From NCBI GenBank assembly GCA_037176885.1, contig JAWWNJ010000029.1, forward strand, positions 310,001 through 374,000: a stretch of 64,000 nt of DNA, written 5' to 3'. A model generated the notes under the pieces. The model did no database searches and was not told the origin of the DNA. It was given only the letters and a program-made list of their open reading frames with translations. Both the position numbers and the translations under genes were made by a program. Positions within the stretch are counted from its first letter, which is position 1; each line of letters opens with the position of its first letter. Positions 34,337 to 47,600 of the stretch are shown one piece after another. The DNA is from Favolaschia claudopus (Eukaryota; Basidiomycota; Agaricomycetes; Agaricales; Mycenaceae).

Positions 34337-36200
34337 ATGGCAACAACTATTGAAGTTGTTGGCTCGGCTAACGATCTTCTGGCGGCTCACTCTGCACTAA
34401 TTCTCAAAGTCAGAAGTTCACAGCAATCATATCGACGCCAGCTTCGTTCCTTGCTGTCTCCTCCTGCGGAAATTTTCGACTTACCTCTCATACCATCTCC
34501 ACCACCGTCTCCGCCCGTTGAACCGGATTCTCCCCCACTTTCGCCCATATTGAATACGCGTGCACTGAACTTTCGCGCCGATTTACCTCCGGCTAAACGC
34601 GCACGCGTCGCAAGGTACAAGAATTATGTTCCTGAGGAGGAGACGATACGGAACGACTATTCTCAGCGCTATGTAGATGGCGGAGAATGGCCGCAGAATT
34701 GGGTTCTTGGCGCAGATCCGGAGCACCGTTTTGAGGAGTAAGTCTGTTTTCACAGCCAGAGATTGTCACGAATAACGAGCAAAGATATCCCAAGCAGCAG
34801 CGCTTACTGCGGCTGAAACAAATCTCCGTGAACGACTGCTCAGTGGCTCCGTCCTATATCCCGTTCTCAGACCTCTCCACCCTGCACCCAGCAAAATTCG
34901 ATGTAATACTGCTGGACCCGCCCTTCTCCTCGTCTTTCACCTGGGAACACCTTCAAGAGCTACCCATTCCGGCCCTTGCTGCAGACCCCAGTTTTGTGTT
35001 TCTTTGGGTCGGTAGTGGTGCAGGCGAAGGTCTCGAATGTGGCCGAGAAGTCCTCGCAAGATGGGGTTATCGTCGTTGCGAGGATGTAGTTTGGGTCAAG
35101 ACGAATCGTACCACGAACCGAGGACCAGGCGTATGTACCCCGTCTCCTGTATCAAAATGGTTTACCAAGTGCTGGTATTTCAGACGGACCCGCCCACCAG
35201 CTCACTCCTCACCCGGACGAAGCAGCACTGTCTCATTGGCATCCGAGGGACAGTGCGCAGATCAACTGACAGCTGGTTTGTGCACTGCAACGTTGGTACG
35301 TTCGCCTGTCTATCGGTCTCCACCGTTCTCAAGTCTATTCTTCACAAAGACACCGACGTGATTTTCTGGGAAGGCGACCCAACAGATCCCACCCGCAAAC
35401 CGCCTGAGATGTACACTCTGATCGAAAACTTTTGTCTTGGGACGCGTCGGCTGGAGATTTTCGGCCGTGCACAGTCTTCGCTACGGCGGGGGTGGGTAAC
35501 AGCTCTCGCTCCTGGCCAGGAAACGCGCTTGCCCCAGGATGGCCCTGTTTACAGCGAAGACGGCCGGATAGCCTCACGCTGGGAGCGTGAAGCTTGGGAC
35601 GCGGATATCAAGACCCTTGCTAATGGCGGTAAGACCGTGGTGCCCATGACGCCTGAGATCGACGCTCTGCGGCCCAAGTCGCCCTTCCGATCCGGGTCGC
35701 AAAACGCCAACGCGAATTCTGGAGGACCGATGGGGACGGGCGCACCCCGATTTGCTGGTGGGGGTGGTCGTGGAGGAGGAGGCGGATTTGGGACGGCGCA
35801 AGGGCAAAATATGCAAGGCCAGATGATGGGGCAGCCAATGGTTATGGGGATGGCAGGCATGAATCCGATGATGGCGATGAATGCGACGGGGGTGGATGGG
35901 ATGGTGCAGTGGCCGGGGATGATGGGCGCGATGGGTGGACCCATGATGGGGCAGATGGGGATGGGGTATGGGTTCAATGGCGGTATGGGGGGCGGGTGGG
36001 GCGACGAGAGTCAATATGGGATGGGCGACCAAGGACAATATATGGAAGGGGTGTGGGACGAGAGTATGGGTGGTGGGATGAATATGGTGGGGATGAATGC
36101 GGGTGCTGGTATGAACTCAATGCAGGGGGGATCCATGTCCGCAATGAATGGAGGTATGGGGATGGGAATGCCGGGGCAATGGGGCGGTAGCGGATACTGA
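34337..36200 (+). CDS. MT-A70 family methyltransferase subunit, METTL14/KAR4-like
   Basis: Exons 34337-34737, 34785-35130, 35184-35295 and 35350-36200 join in frame to 569 residues. The MT-A70 domain spans about 130-345: KFDVILLDPPF, FVFLWVGSGAGEGLECGREVL, WGYRRCEDVVWVKTN, RTKQHCLIGIRGTVRRSTD, ENFCLGTRRLEIFGR. These blocks match METTL14 closely, so this is probably the RNA-binding, structural partner of the m6A writer (KAR4 in yeast). The motif is DPPF, between the catalytic DPPW of METTL3 and the EPPL of METTL14. After about residue 400 comes GGRGGGGGFG and then about 140 residues made largely of Met and Gly, probably disordered. N-terminal Pro-rich stretch. Nuclear role expected. Confidence 0.9.
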
Positions 36201-36320
36201 TTCATCGTCTTGGGACTATGGAACCTTGTAACAAAATGTACTGCATACATACTTGGCCGCTGTATCACCCACAAGTATCGCAAATAGTGGAATGCATTTT
36301 TCTCGAAAACGTTGACCAAG

Positions 36321-36334
36321 CCCTAACCCTAACC
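36321..36334 (+). promoter_or_regulatory. Telobox-like CCCTAACCCTAACC element
   Basis: Two and a third copies of the telomere unit CCCTAA sit 53-66 bp before the Noc2 start codon, in the 186-bp gap after the methyltransferase gene. In yeasts and plants such motifs (Tbf1 site, telo-box) mark promoters of ribosome-biogenesis genes, which is what Noc2 is. Confidence 0.6.
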
Positions 36335-36386
36335 TAGGATCAGCACTTTCATCCGAAACTCCTTCTCCGCTTCCTCTTCGTCGAAA

Positions 36387-39100
36387 ATGGGCAAAAAAGC
36401 GGCCAAGTCCACCAAAAAGTTCGCGTCCAGCGGACAACTTCAAAAAGTCATCACCGCGCGACGAAAGCACCAGCAAATCAAGAAGAAAATCACGAACAAA
36501 AAGTTGGCTAAAGATGGAAAATCGAAAACTCGGCCAGTAGTGTCGAAGAACGACGATGCCGACGACGACGAGGAGGAGGAAGAGGACGTTGCTCCATCTT
36601 CTAAACCTGCTGCGAAAGGGTATACAACTTGGCATTGTTTCGAAGACAAAATAATGAGAAATGCGCTAGGAAAAAGCGAATGACTGTGGACGACTTTTTG
36701 AGCGGTGGATTTATGGACGACAGTGAAGGTGAAGAGGCGGATGAAGTGAGCTTGATGCGTTTTTCTCTTATTTTGCATATGAATTCACAATGAAAAGGAC
36801 GCTGAAGAGCCAGAGTCGGGAGAAGAGGATGAGGATGGCCATGAGGAAAGCTTCGCAGATGACGAGTCATTCGGTGAAGTCGATGAATTCGACGGTGCGT
36901 TCTTCGTCTGCTTCAATTTATTTGTGAACTCAGAGATCCAGCAGAGGAGGGGGAAACCCATCTCGAGGAACTTTCGAAACTTGCCGAAAAGGATCCCGAG
37001 TTCTACAAATATCTGCAAGAAAACGACCAGGAGCTGCTCAATTTCGATCTCAACGCTGAAGCCCCCGAGGATGATGAGGATGAGGAAATGCAGGCAGATG
37101 AGGACGACCCGATGAGCGAAACTCAGACGCCTATCCTCACCAAAGCTATCTTGCGGAGCTGGCAAAATTCCTTACTGAAAGTACGCTCCGCCTGGTGATA
37201 GTTTTGCCTTCTCTGACTTTATTTTGCAGCATCGGTCCCTGCGCGCGCTGCGGAAACTGCTCATTGCTTTCAGGTCGGCAGCGCACATGAACGAGGATGG
37301 TCAGGCCCTAGCTTGGAGCATCGACAATTCTTCGGGTAATACGGTTTTTTCCCTCTACGGGCTGCATAAGAGCTCACCACCTCACAGTGTATAACAAACT
37401 CATCACAACTGCCCTAAAATATACTCCTGTGATATTGGAACATCACGCGCCCTCCAAGTCTTTGCCAAACGGCAGATTGTCAGTCTCGCTTTCGCCCAGC
37501 CTACTCGCATCCCTGATCTCCCTGCACAGCAAACCTCCAACACAGACGGCGAAGCTCAAAGCTTTGCAGAAAATGATTCTGTCGTATTTCCAAAACGTGA
37601 TCCACCTTCTCTCGCAACTTACCGACAACGAGACACTCAAGCTCGCGATCACGGAAAGCGCCAAAATTGTCCCCTACATTATTAGCAGCCGCAAAGCCGT
37701 TAAAGCCTATCTGAAGGTCTGGGGATTTTAACACGGGTTCGACGTTCTGCTTTCGTACTGACTCGGCGCCAGAAATGTCTGGAACTCTGGTCGAGTGCTG
37801 AGGATAGCATTCGGATAGCCGCGTTCTTGGCAATCCGGAAACTTGCGTCCTCGACTGACGAATCCATATTAGATAGCGTTCTCAAGGTACGATTTTGCAT
37901 TGTTCTCAAGCGGTTTTTCGTTGACCGTGGGTTAGGGAACCTATCTGTCGTTCGTGCGCTCCTCCAAATCGACGAGTGTTCATACACTTCCTTCAATCAA
38001 TCTCATGAAGAATTCCGCGTCAGAAGTTTTCAGCTTGGACCCCGCAGCCTCGTACCAGCATGCTTTCGGATACATCCGACAGCTTGCTATTCATTTGCGG
38101 AACAGTATGAAGGTCAAGACGAAGGTTTGGCGCTCTCGTACTCATGATTCGGTCCAAGCACTCACTGTACCTTTAGGAAGCGTACAAACACGTCTATAAC
38201 TGGCAATACATTCATTGCTTAGACTTCTGGTCGATTGTCTTGGCTAGAGCGTGCGACGCAGCAGTCGAGAACGAGGCCGGCAAAGAGAACGAGCTGAAAC
38301 CTCTCATCTACCCGCTGGTCCAGGTCAGTCTAGGAGCCATCAAGTAAGTAAGGTTATGTTTTTTCCACGGTCAGAGTATTCTAAGCATTTGTTACCGACA
38401 GACTCATCCCCAATGGCCGCTCCTACCCCTTCCATCTCCATGTCATACGCTCCCTATTACACCTGACTCGCCATACCCACACCTACGTCCCGATATCCCC
38501 GTACCTCATCCCGATCCTCACTTCCACGCTCGCCCCATCCTCCCGTCCCAAAGCATCCACCCTTCGGCCCCTCGATCTCGAAGTTCAGATCCGCGTACCG
38601 CAGCAGTATCTAAAAACACGAATATACTCCGAGGGCCTGATCGAGGAAGCCGTGTATCTGCTTGCGGAATGGCTCGCATCCCCGGCTGTACATGGAAGCG
38701 TAGCGTTCCCTGAAATCGTGGTACCTATTGTCGTCATGCTGCGGAAAGGTGTCAAAGCTGCCAAAACGGGTGGTGGGTCTGGTGCCGCCAAAGATCTGGG
38801 CCTGGTGAAGGGGTTGCTGGAACGGATTGAGGAGAGCGCGAAGTGGGTCGAGCAGAAGCGAAGGAATGTGGTTTTGGCGCCCAATAAGCTGGAGGAGGTT
38901 AGGGAGTGGGAGACAGCGCTTGTTGCAAAGGTGGAGGAGTCGCCTTTGGCCAAGTATGTTAAGGTGCAGCGGAAGACTCGGGAACGAAGACGGAAGTTGG
39001 TCGACAAGGTGAGATTGCTTGTGTCGGCTCTGACATATGACTGACGCTGCCGTGCGATTTCCAGGCTCGACAAGGCGAAGATGAGATTCTGGACGATTGA
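36387..39100 (+). CDS. NOC2: Nucleolar complex protein 2 homologue
   Basis: Noc2 works with Noc1 and Noc3 in assembly and nuclear export of pre-60S ribosomes. The N-terminus is strongly basic ([12 protein letters not shown]), followed by long acidic stretches ([21 protein letters not shown]). The conserved segment runs [74 protein letters not shown], then helical repeats ([42 protein letters not shown]). Later exons contain [15 protein letters not shown] and [20 protein letters not shown] sequence. The last exon gives [11 protein letters not shown] and stops at 39100. About ten or more exons. ATG 36387 is the first ATG after the telobox-like element. Confidence 0.85.
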
Positions 39101-39461
39101 GCGTCAGCAGGCGTGTGCCCGCGATCATTCATCTTGTGCAATGCTTTCGAGACTACAGTATTGTGTGAATTCCGTCGGGGGCCTTGAATCCGTGAAATCG
39201 TTTCGCGGATTCGTTACCATCAGTACGTATGTATTAGGACTGTTAGGACCAGTACACTACCGTACAGAAAAACGATGAATGCCCCGGAGCTTCGGCGCGA
39301 GTCAAAATCGTAATCGCGGCTTCGCATCCACAGATTCCCGGATCACGTTATCAGCCCGGCATGATGATATCATTTTGCCCTTTTTGCGTTTTGGTCACTT
39401 CCTTCTTTGCAATTGCACAAACTTGAGAGAAAGTCTGCTCAAAGTGGTCTGCGCGCGTACA

Positions 39462-39837
39462 ATGGCTGCTCGAACCGGGAAACTGGCCGTGGAGATGACT
39501 CGAATTGCAAGCGCATGCCCAATAGATCCTCTTCGACCACACATTCAGCTCCAGACCTTTCTCAACTCTCTCGCGACTCACCCCAATCTCACACCGTCTG
39601 CCGTGCGAGCAGCACAGGCTCTAGAGAGGAATGATATGCAGCAAAAGGTGTCTGTTTATCTGTCTCATCCCATCTCAGAGATTACTCACATGGGCCTTCT
39701 CATAGTTTGCTTTGACAGACAAAATTTTGAGACCCGCTTCGGCCCCTCTTCATTATGAGAAGCTTGCTGAGGGAATAGAGAAGAGTATGCAGGGAATCAA
39801 ACGCCCGTCGTGGAAGGTCTTCCTCGGTATCTGGTGA
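39462..39837 (+). CDS. Small conserved fungal protein, 105 residues
   Basis: Exons 39462-39647 and 39706-39837 join in frame. The product begins MAARTGKLAVEMTRIA and ends SWKVFLGIW. It is predicted helical, with LRPHIQLQTFLNSLATHPNLT followed by VRAAQALERNDMQQKFALTDKILRPAS. The size, the basic N-terminus and the conserved-looking C-terminal GIKRPSWKVFLGIW suggest a small mitochondrial or ribosome-associated protein, but this is a guess from general appearance. The intron is a clean GT..AG of 58 nt. Confidence 0.65.
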
Positions 39838-41634
39838 AGTCATACATGTCGCAGAAGCAAGGCGCTTCCACATTCTTCGCGATACGACAAAACATCCGGC
39901 CGCGGCGTCGGCAGACAATATCATGGGAGTTTAAGCCAAAGCCTGGCCAATTTGGGGTGGACTGTAGTATGGTGAACCATTGGTTTGTGCTCTCAAGGGG
40001 ACTTGACCGTTTGATTATTTGAATGCTTGAAACGTTTGAACCAAGTTTCAATTTTTCGAACCTTTGCGCCAGCTTTTTAGACATGTTTACATATTTCAAA
40101 TTGGAAATCATGCCGCTCTGATGCGGCGTTACAAAACTCATCCTCAAGCCACTAGTAGTAGTTCGTCTTGAACGCTAGTCATTGTATGTATGAACATCTC
40201 AACAAGTCATGTCATCTCTGTGCGTATTCTCGCCCAATTTTTCTCTTTCGTGCCCCAGGTTATAGGCGCTTTTCAGCAGAAAGGGCTCCTTGATCCTCGC
40301 TTTCTGTGACACATTTTCTCTCGTTAACCCCAGCACGCCAGAACTTCTCAATAATACATATGCACCAAACGTGTGCAACAGATCTCTGTGTTCTTGTCTA
40401 TTCCGACGATTTCTCTGCCGTACCACTCGGATGATCAGTATTTTCGCTTGGACTGCGAGGCGCGTGGAGATGAAAAGGCCAACGGAGAGCCGTTGTCTCT
40501 AATTTCGTGCAACTCTCTCCCTCAAATCTCACACTTGATAAAGCCTCTTCTTCTGGGTTTAAATCGTGTGCACAACCTTCTCGCGTTCCCGGCACCGGGC
40601 AAATGAATCACCAAGCAATTATGCCACCCCCCAATGGATTGGTATCGTATGGTGGCAGTCGGAGCCACTTCATTTCCTACTTCTCATCCCGTCGCCTGGC
40701 GAATTCTCTCTTGTGAAGGCCAATCTTCGGCAACGTTAGACGAAAATAGCTGAAGGCTTTCCATCTGGAGCTGCAGTACTAAACTCCCTCAAGTTACTTA
40801 CGACAGCCAAAAAGGCCGGGCCTCGGCATTCAGTGACACGGCGACGCTCTGGAATCTAATCAGCATCGTCTCCACTACAGACACTCTGTTCCACCTCTTC
40901 GATAGCTTCCACTGCCTTCTCCTCATTGTGTATCCACATCCCGGAAACGTGCATCCAGGACAGGCGCGAGAGGGTTTCCGGATCCGGTGCCTACTTTTCT
41001 GCTTTCGCCCGAGGCTCCCTGGCTCTCCCACCAACCTGAAGTCCAACGAATTACACGCCTCGAAATCGTATACTATCGAGTCTGGTGGGTCTTGTTACAT
41101 GCACTTCGAGATTCACACCTGCCGCGGCCAGTCTCCCTTCGTTCATTCAAGTCGCATTCCGCTTATCGATGAACCGGAAACTCTCGAGGCTGGAGCCAGT
41201 GGCCCGGGCATTCCATCTTTCTTGATGACAGAAAGATTTTCTTCTGCGTTTTGCATCTATCAACTCGTCCATTCAGTCGGGAAAATAATATGTGGTCGCG
41301 GACGAGGAAGAAGTTCTTCAGACCCGCTTTGATGTTCCGCTTTGCTGTTCCTTGTGCTCGCTCGGGTAAATGCAATCAAGTGAGTTCATGCTGGATATGT
41401 TTACAGTTCCCTGAGGCAAAATTCATCGAAAAATCGAATATTGCGGTAAATGTCGAGAAGTCCAATAAATTGTACCCCACGGCTCGCTTTTTCTTCCCCC
41501 GTTTCCGACCTTTCGGAGGGAAATTTAAAAAAACCGGCATTCCCAAACGGAGAAGCCGTTTCAGTGGCTTGACAGGTGGCTGTGTGTATGTTTGGCATCA
41601 ACGCGGTCTCTCACGCTTTCTTCCTTCTTCCGTC
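39838..41634. other. Intergenic, no supportable gene
   Basis: Several frames of 60-130 codons occur but none has a domain or consistent splicing. The part after about 41250 is open in the frame of the next gene, but I see no support for using it as coding before ATG 41635. Confidence 0.4.
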
Positions 41635-44600
41635 ATGAACTGTTGTGGGCAGTCTGGAAATCGGGAGAGAAGTGAGGAGCTGAGGCCGAGGGTATTCAGC
41701 GCCGCCAGCCCGCAACATCAGGTAGTTGACCAGCAACCGGACCCGAGACCATACCTTCATCATCCTGCGATTTCGAACCATCTGCATGTGGCACACCATG
41801 GCTCTTCGCTTTCCTGGAGCAGTTTAGATTCTCCGCCGCTGCCATCTGCAGCGCCCAACTACATGGCTGCGGCACGCCATGATGACACCACTCTTTCTCC
41901 TGGTCTCGACTCGTCGTCTGTTGGATCGCACACGAGGCAGGCCTCTCAAACCTTTGACGAAGGAAAGCTCGTCATTGCCATTGATTTCGGTAAATTTATT
42001 TTGCGCCTCCTTCGCATGGATGCGAAACTATGACGAAATTTGATTATTCTCTCTTGAAGGAACGACTTTCTCTGGCGTAGTATGCAATGCCTTCTGAATT
42101 GAACCACCCTTCCCCCCTAACAAACCATGCAAATGCAGGCTTATGGGTCGTCCAGAATCGCTGCCGGTAAAGTTCAACAGATATTAAATTGGCCAGGATC
42201 CCCAGAAACATTTAGAAAGGCTCGAGAATTTTTCTTTTGGCTGTTTGAAACACTCTCAACCATGACCAATCCGTTCGTCCATATTTCAGATTCCAACATG
42301 TCTCTTGTACGACGAGCAGAGCCGCGTGCTTGCTTGGGGTCTGGAAGCAAAAAATGCCAGCACGATTTCAGGAACGTCGCGCTATGAATGGTTTAAATTG
42401 TTTCTCGACCCTCGGGCTTTGCGAGATGAATCAGCACTTGACCCACGGCTGCCTTCGCTTCCCGTTTGTCTACTATTTCCACTACCCCAAATCTTTTGGC
42501 TTCTTACTTATGGCTCAATATAGCCTGGCAAAAAACCCACGGACCTGATAACGGAATTCCTGAGCTGTCTCTGGGAGCATGCGCGCGAACAGATTACTCG
42601 GGACATCGGCGCTATCGCTGATCTCAGTGCGTGCAAAGAAAACATAACATTACTCTTCTTTCCTTCATTGACAGCCAGTGAATTGATGTTTTATTTTAGA
42701 CTCGGCAGACGTTTGGATAACTGTTCCGGCGGCGTGGGATGCTCGAGGATGCGCCTTGATGCGCCAGGCCGCCATCGCGTCGGGTCTGGTGCAGAGCGCA
42801 TATCCCGGTGATAATGCGTGGCGGGATCGATTAAAAATAATCACGGAGCCCGAAGCGGCTGCTGTGCACTGTGCTCATTTGACCGACCTGTACAAGTTGC
42901 TCCCGTCCCAAAACTTCATCGTTTGTGACGCGGGCGGGGGGACTGTCGATTTGGCTGTATACAAAGTGAAGCGAAAAATCCTCCCAGCTTGATTCATGCT
43001 GTTGACAGCGAACACAGATTATAGGTGACCTGGCGCACCTTGAGATTGCCGAAATAGCCGCCCGCTCGGGCGCCAATTGCGGCAGTCTGTTCCTCGATCT
43101 GCGCTTCCGCGCTTTGGTGGAGGCCGTGAGTCTTTCCATGACGAAAACCTTAAAACTTTCTTCTAAATCAGTCTCATCTCCGTTGCGCATCCGACCTTCG
43201 AATTTCACCCCCGCCACCTTCTATCTATCTACTTGTCCTGGTGGGTCCACACGTCACAAACTAGCTTCTCAAAGATCATCCTGCGCACCTGGACTTGGCA
43301 TCTCTGGCTTATTTTAGTCAGTTCTGCGGAGTACTCCGCGCCTCAAAAACATTCTTCCCCGGCGGCTAATCACGTTCTCGCCATTTTTTTATTCCCAGTG
43401 CACTCTTTCAGCGAAGCCGACAAATTGAATTATGCCGGCCGGTCAGACGACGGTAAGTGACGATCAACCCCATTTGTTGTATGTCGTTTCTTCGGGATGA
43501 CCCGTGGTTGCCAGAAACGGTGTTTTACTTCAACTGTTTCAATGTGGAAGATCCGGATGACCGCTCAGTCGGGTTGTTGAATGGGCAGCTGGCAATTCCC
43601 GGAAAACTGTTGAGAGAGGCCGTGTGCGTGATTAGCATTTCTAATGCACAATGCTGATGCTAGTCTAGGTTCGATCCTGTTGTCAATGAGGTGCTGGACC
43701 TCATCGCAAGGCAATTAGAGCTGCCACACCGGATCGACGCTCTTTTGCTAGTCGGTGGATTTTCTGGCAGTACATATCTCAAGACGCGCATTGAGGTGAG
43801 TACCAAGCCTCGAAACTTGGAAACACGTGACCCGAATGTTCAACTTCTCCGAATTGAACTCTCTATGCTAAACCGCCTTTGAAGGAGGAATTCGGTCAAC
43901 GAATCCAAACAATTGCGCGCCCGCCAGATAGTGACACTGCCACCCTTCGGGGTGCCGCTCGCTACGGCCTCGCGCGCCGTTCACTCGTTTCGCAATTTGT
44001 TGTACCACGGTCGTACGTCATGAAGGTACGATTCGTATTTTGGTTCAGTAGGATTGCACAGGTAATCTCTTCAACGAAACCCTCTAGGTCAAACTCCCGG
44101 CAGAACCGGAGGACCGCGTTCACCGACCTGCGTTTATTCGCATGAATGATGCAGGGAGGGAAATTTGTGAGAATCGGTAAGAAACATTTTGTTTCATGTT
44201 TCTCTCTCCCGTCGTACGCGTATCCTCTACCCGTAGCCGGTTTCTTTTACTCTTGGGGCTTCAAATACGGCCGTCCCGGGTCAGCGGGGACGAGGACCGC
44301 AGCAGCGGACGTCGGTATGACATGTGCCTGCGGTAGCGCCGTTTCTTTGTCCCAGCGTCATTCCGTTCATGGCTTCCTTTTTTGATGCCGCGATGTGCGT
44401 GTGCCGCCTCGGATATGTCGACTTGACACAATCATGCATTCCCTCCGATCTACCCGTCTTGTTTCCTATCTTTTCCGCGAGGTGGCCTTGAACGGGACGT
44501 GGGGTCAACCCTACGGAGTCGCGGACACATTCCGCCGTAAACACCCCTAAAGCCGTGTAGATGCTCGGTCACAGCACTGGGAAGATTTCGGTTCGTGAAA

Positions 44601-47600
44601 TCGCACGCAACTGGTGTAGGCATCCGCACTGGCGGTCTGGGCACTTCGGATCTATCTGTGTTGTTCAATCTCTTACATTCCCCTTCCACCAATGTTTTTC
44701 TGGTATTTTCACCTCCCGCGCCAACAGCCTCTGCCGCGGAGTGTTGAATCCGGATCTCAAGGTTAAAAATACCAAATACGGACGTTTTTGGAATAGTCTT
44801 CTCCCACAGTTGATTCGGGACCTGGCCTATTCCACCTTTTCCAATCTTGCTAGAAGAGGATATTGATGGCATATTCTGTTTGTTGGATCCACATTCACTA
44901 ACGTTCTTTTCTTGCATTGCAGGCTGCAGTATCTCGTACAGAAAGGTGCAATAATTCGCAAAGGGTAGGTCCTCGCACATTGTAAATGCTAATCTTTTTA
45001 CTGACGGGTGTACTTTCCCCCACTTTGCTTCCTGAAATTCTTTTCCCAACCACGTTCGCCCCTAAATTTTGGTATTTCTCACTCGCACGTGTTGATATCT
45101 GCATAATTCTCCTCCCGCCATGGCCCCAATACGGGATCGTTGTCTTCTCTCGTCGGGATCAAACCACATCTATTGGTTTCCCGTACTTCGCACCTCGCAC
45201 CGTTTTTGCCCACACCAACTAAATCTTTGTCGCACCCTCACTTGCTTCAACCCACACCTGTCTGGCGGCACCATCACGGCATTCCCTTCGGCTACGTTAC
45301 TGGCATCTCGCCATTGTTCGCCGTTCTCTGTTTCCGTGTGCTCATCCCCCGCTTCACAATGAACAATCCATGGCCTCTCTACTACAATCCATACGCGGAT
45401 CCGATATCGCACGTTCTCTTCCATGATTTGCTGCGCATGGCCTTCGGCTGAAACAACACAATTATGATCATCCGCATTGTTTCTTCGTCTGTCGATTTTT
45501 TCTTCTTAAAATCATTGTTCTTCCCCGACATTGCCGTCTCACGTCGCTTTTGCATCGAATAACCAAAATCATTATTTCTTCCGACCCGCGACGGCGCACT
45601 CGGTATCTGTTCACTGGACGGCGACCTCGTATTATTCACACTGCAGACAGCGCATTACGACGCAGTTTTGGTGCGCACATGTTTTTCATTCTTTCTTGGG
45701 AGCGGCGATTTACAGTTGACTTGACGTGGAACAGCAAATTCTCCCGGGCACGAGATGGTGAGTTGTCCGCATTTCCAGCATTCCGCTGTGGACCGCTTTT
45801 CTCCCTCTCTTTTTTTTTCCGTTTTTCGGATCGATCTCACACTTGATTTTATTTCTCTTCTTTTCCCCTGTCGATGGTTCCTCTATCTGTGCCTCGACGG
45901 CTGGAAAAAAACTGTCTCGCTTAGTTGTCGCTTAGCGATGGTTTCTCGGAGCGTCATGACATCGCTTAATTATCGCTCGCGTGGTCAATCGCCTCGCCAA
46001 TCTACTTGGCAGGCGCAAACAAAATCCTTGATCGGAGCCGAACCGCGGATTTAACGGCATCACATCTCCGCCTAAGTTTCTCCGTCAAAATGTGATTTTT
46101 TCGTGGATTTTTGTTTCACTTTTCAGGGAGCGGCGGGGAGCGCGCACATGCGGCACCAGGTTCATTTACTCGCGGTCTCGATTCTCGGGCTTCCTTGCGG
46201 ATACCCGCTGCATCTTTTTTTGTTGCGACTTGTCGCGTCGCGGCCGGTTCTCGACCCCTGCGGGGATGCAGTTGTCGTTATTTTCCCTTGGACAAAAGTG
46301 CGAGCGTGAGCGTGAATGAGGACGAGCACGCTGGTTACATCAGAGCTGGATGTTTCAAGGTATTCTGGGCCCGCCGCGCGGCGGGCGTCGTTGTTCTCGA
46401 CCGCTCGCTGTTGTACAGTGTTGTACCTTGCTCCAGGATTAGGACAGTCTGTGCTTTGTTTAATCGCTGTTCTCCCGCGGCGCAGCATATGGCATTGTCA
46501 TTGTCATTGATGTGTGTCCTTGCTTTTTTTGTCGCTCTCTGCGTTGTTGGGAATCAGAATTCATTCTCTCCTTACTTCATATCTCGTTATAACCTATCAC
46601 ACATGTAATCTAGTTCCCCGTTTCCGCCGTCATGGGAGATTCGAATTCGGAGACGGGGAATTACATTATGTGTGTATGCTGGATAGAGTTTCCAGTAACT
46701 CATCCTTTCCTCGCGGGTTTCTTGCCATCTTGAACTTTCATTTACAGTGTTCAGACTTTTTGGCGCGTCCTGGATTCCCGGAGTCTGGCTCCGTCATTGT
46801 CTTGTCATTTTTCCTTCGTTCCTTCTTTCTTTTCTTCCGATTCTTCGGGTAGGTCGGGGAGGCGGTTTTGTCGTTCGTTCGTTGTTTTCCCGACCTCTTC
46901 GCCGCCTTTCCTGTCGGGTCTCCGTGCCAGTCTTGACTTTTTAATTGTGGCAGCAGCGTTCTTATTTATTTCGCTGTTTCTCTTCGTTTCCTTGCTGTAG
47001 GTGCTGCTTCTCAGGTTGTGCGCGTTGTTTAATCAGACATGGCACATCAGTCAATCCGCGGCTCCCCGCGACTGGGACTGGACAATTTCATCCGAAACTT
47101 CTCCGCTTCCTCCTTCATGTTTCTATTATTTCACTTCATTTCGTTTGGCATCTCATCCCACGAGCCCAATGCGTCCGCGCAAATCCATGCATCCTTAGAT
47201 CAAATTTCCGGGCGTTCTCGCTCCGCTTTCATCGTTTTCGTTCTCGCCGCTCTTTCACTGTTAATTGATTCGTTTTTGCTTTCCTTTGACATTGACTTTT
47301 TTGGCTTCAATTTGTCGTTTTGGCTTGCCTTTCATTGGCTCTTATTCCTCATCTCACTTCAAGTTCTTTCTTTTTCTTGTTGCCTTCATTTTGTCTGCAT
47401 TCGCCTGCTGTGAATGAATCGGGATCGCTTCCTTCTCCTGATCTTTCATCGTTCAACCAAACCCAGCTCATCTCCGCTTCCTCGCTCGATCGCTCACCTC
47501 TACGTCCGAGTCGCGATCGGTTCTTGGGCTGTACTGCGATTCGATGCAGCTCCTTCCTTCCTTACTTCCTTCTTCTCCACCGCCTTCCTTCCTTCCTGTC

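Noticed and set aside
35549..36038. Long minus-strand frames rich in Pro, Ile and His
   Set aside because: They are antisense shadows of the Met/Gly-rich tail of the MT-A70 gene.
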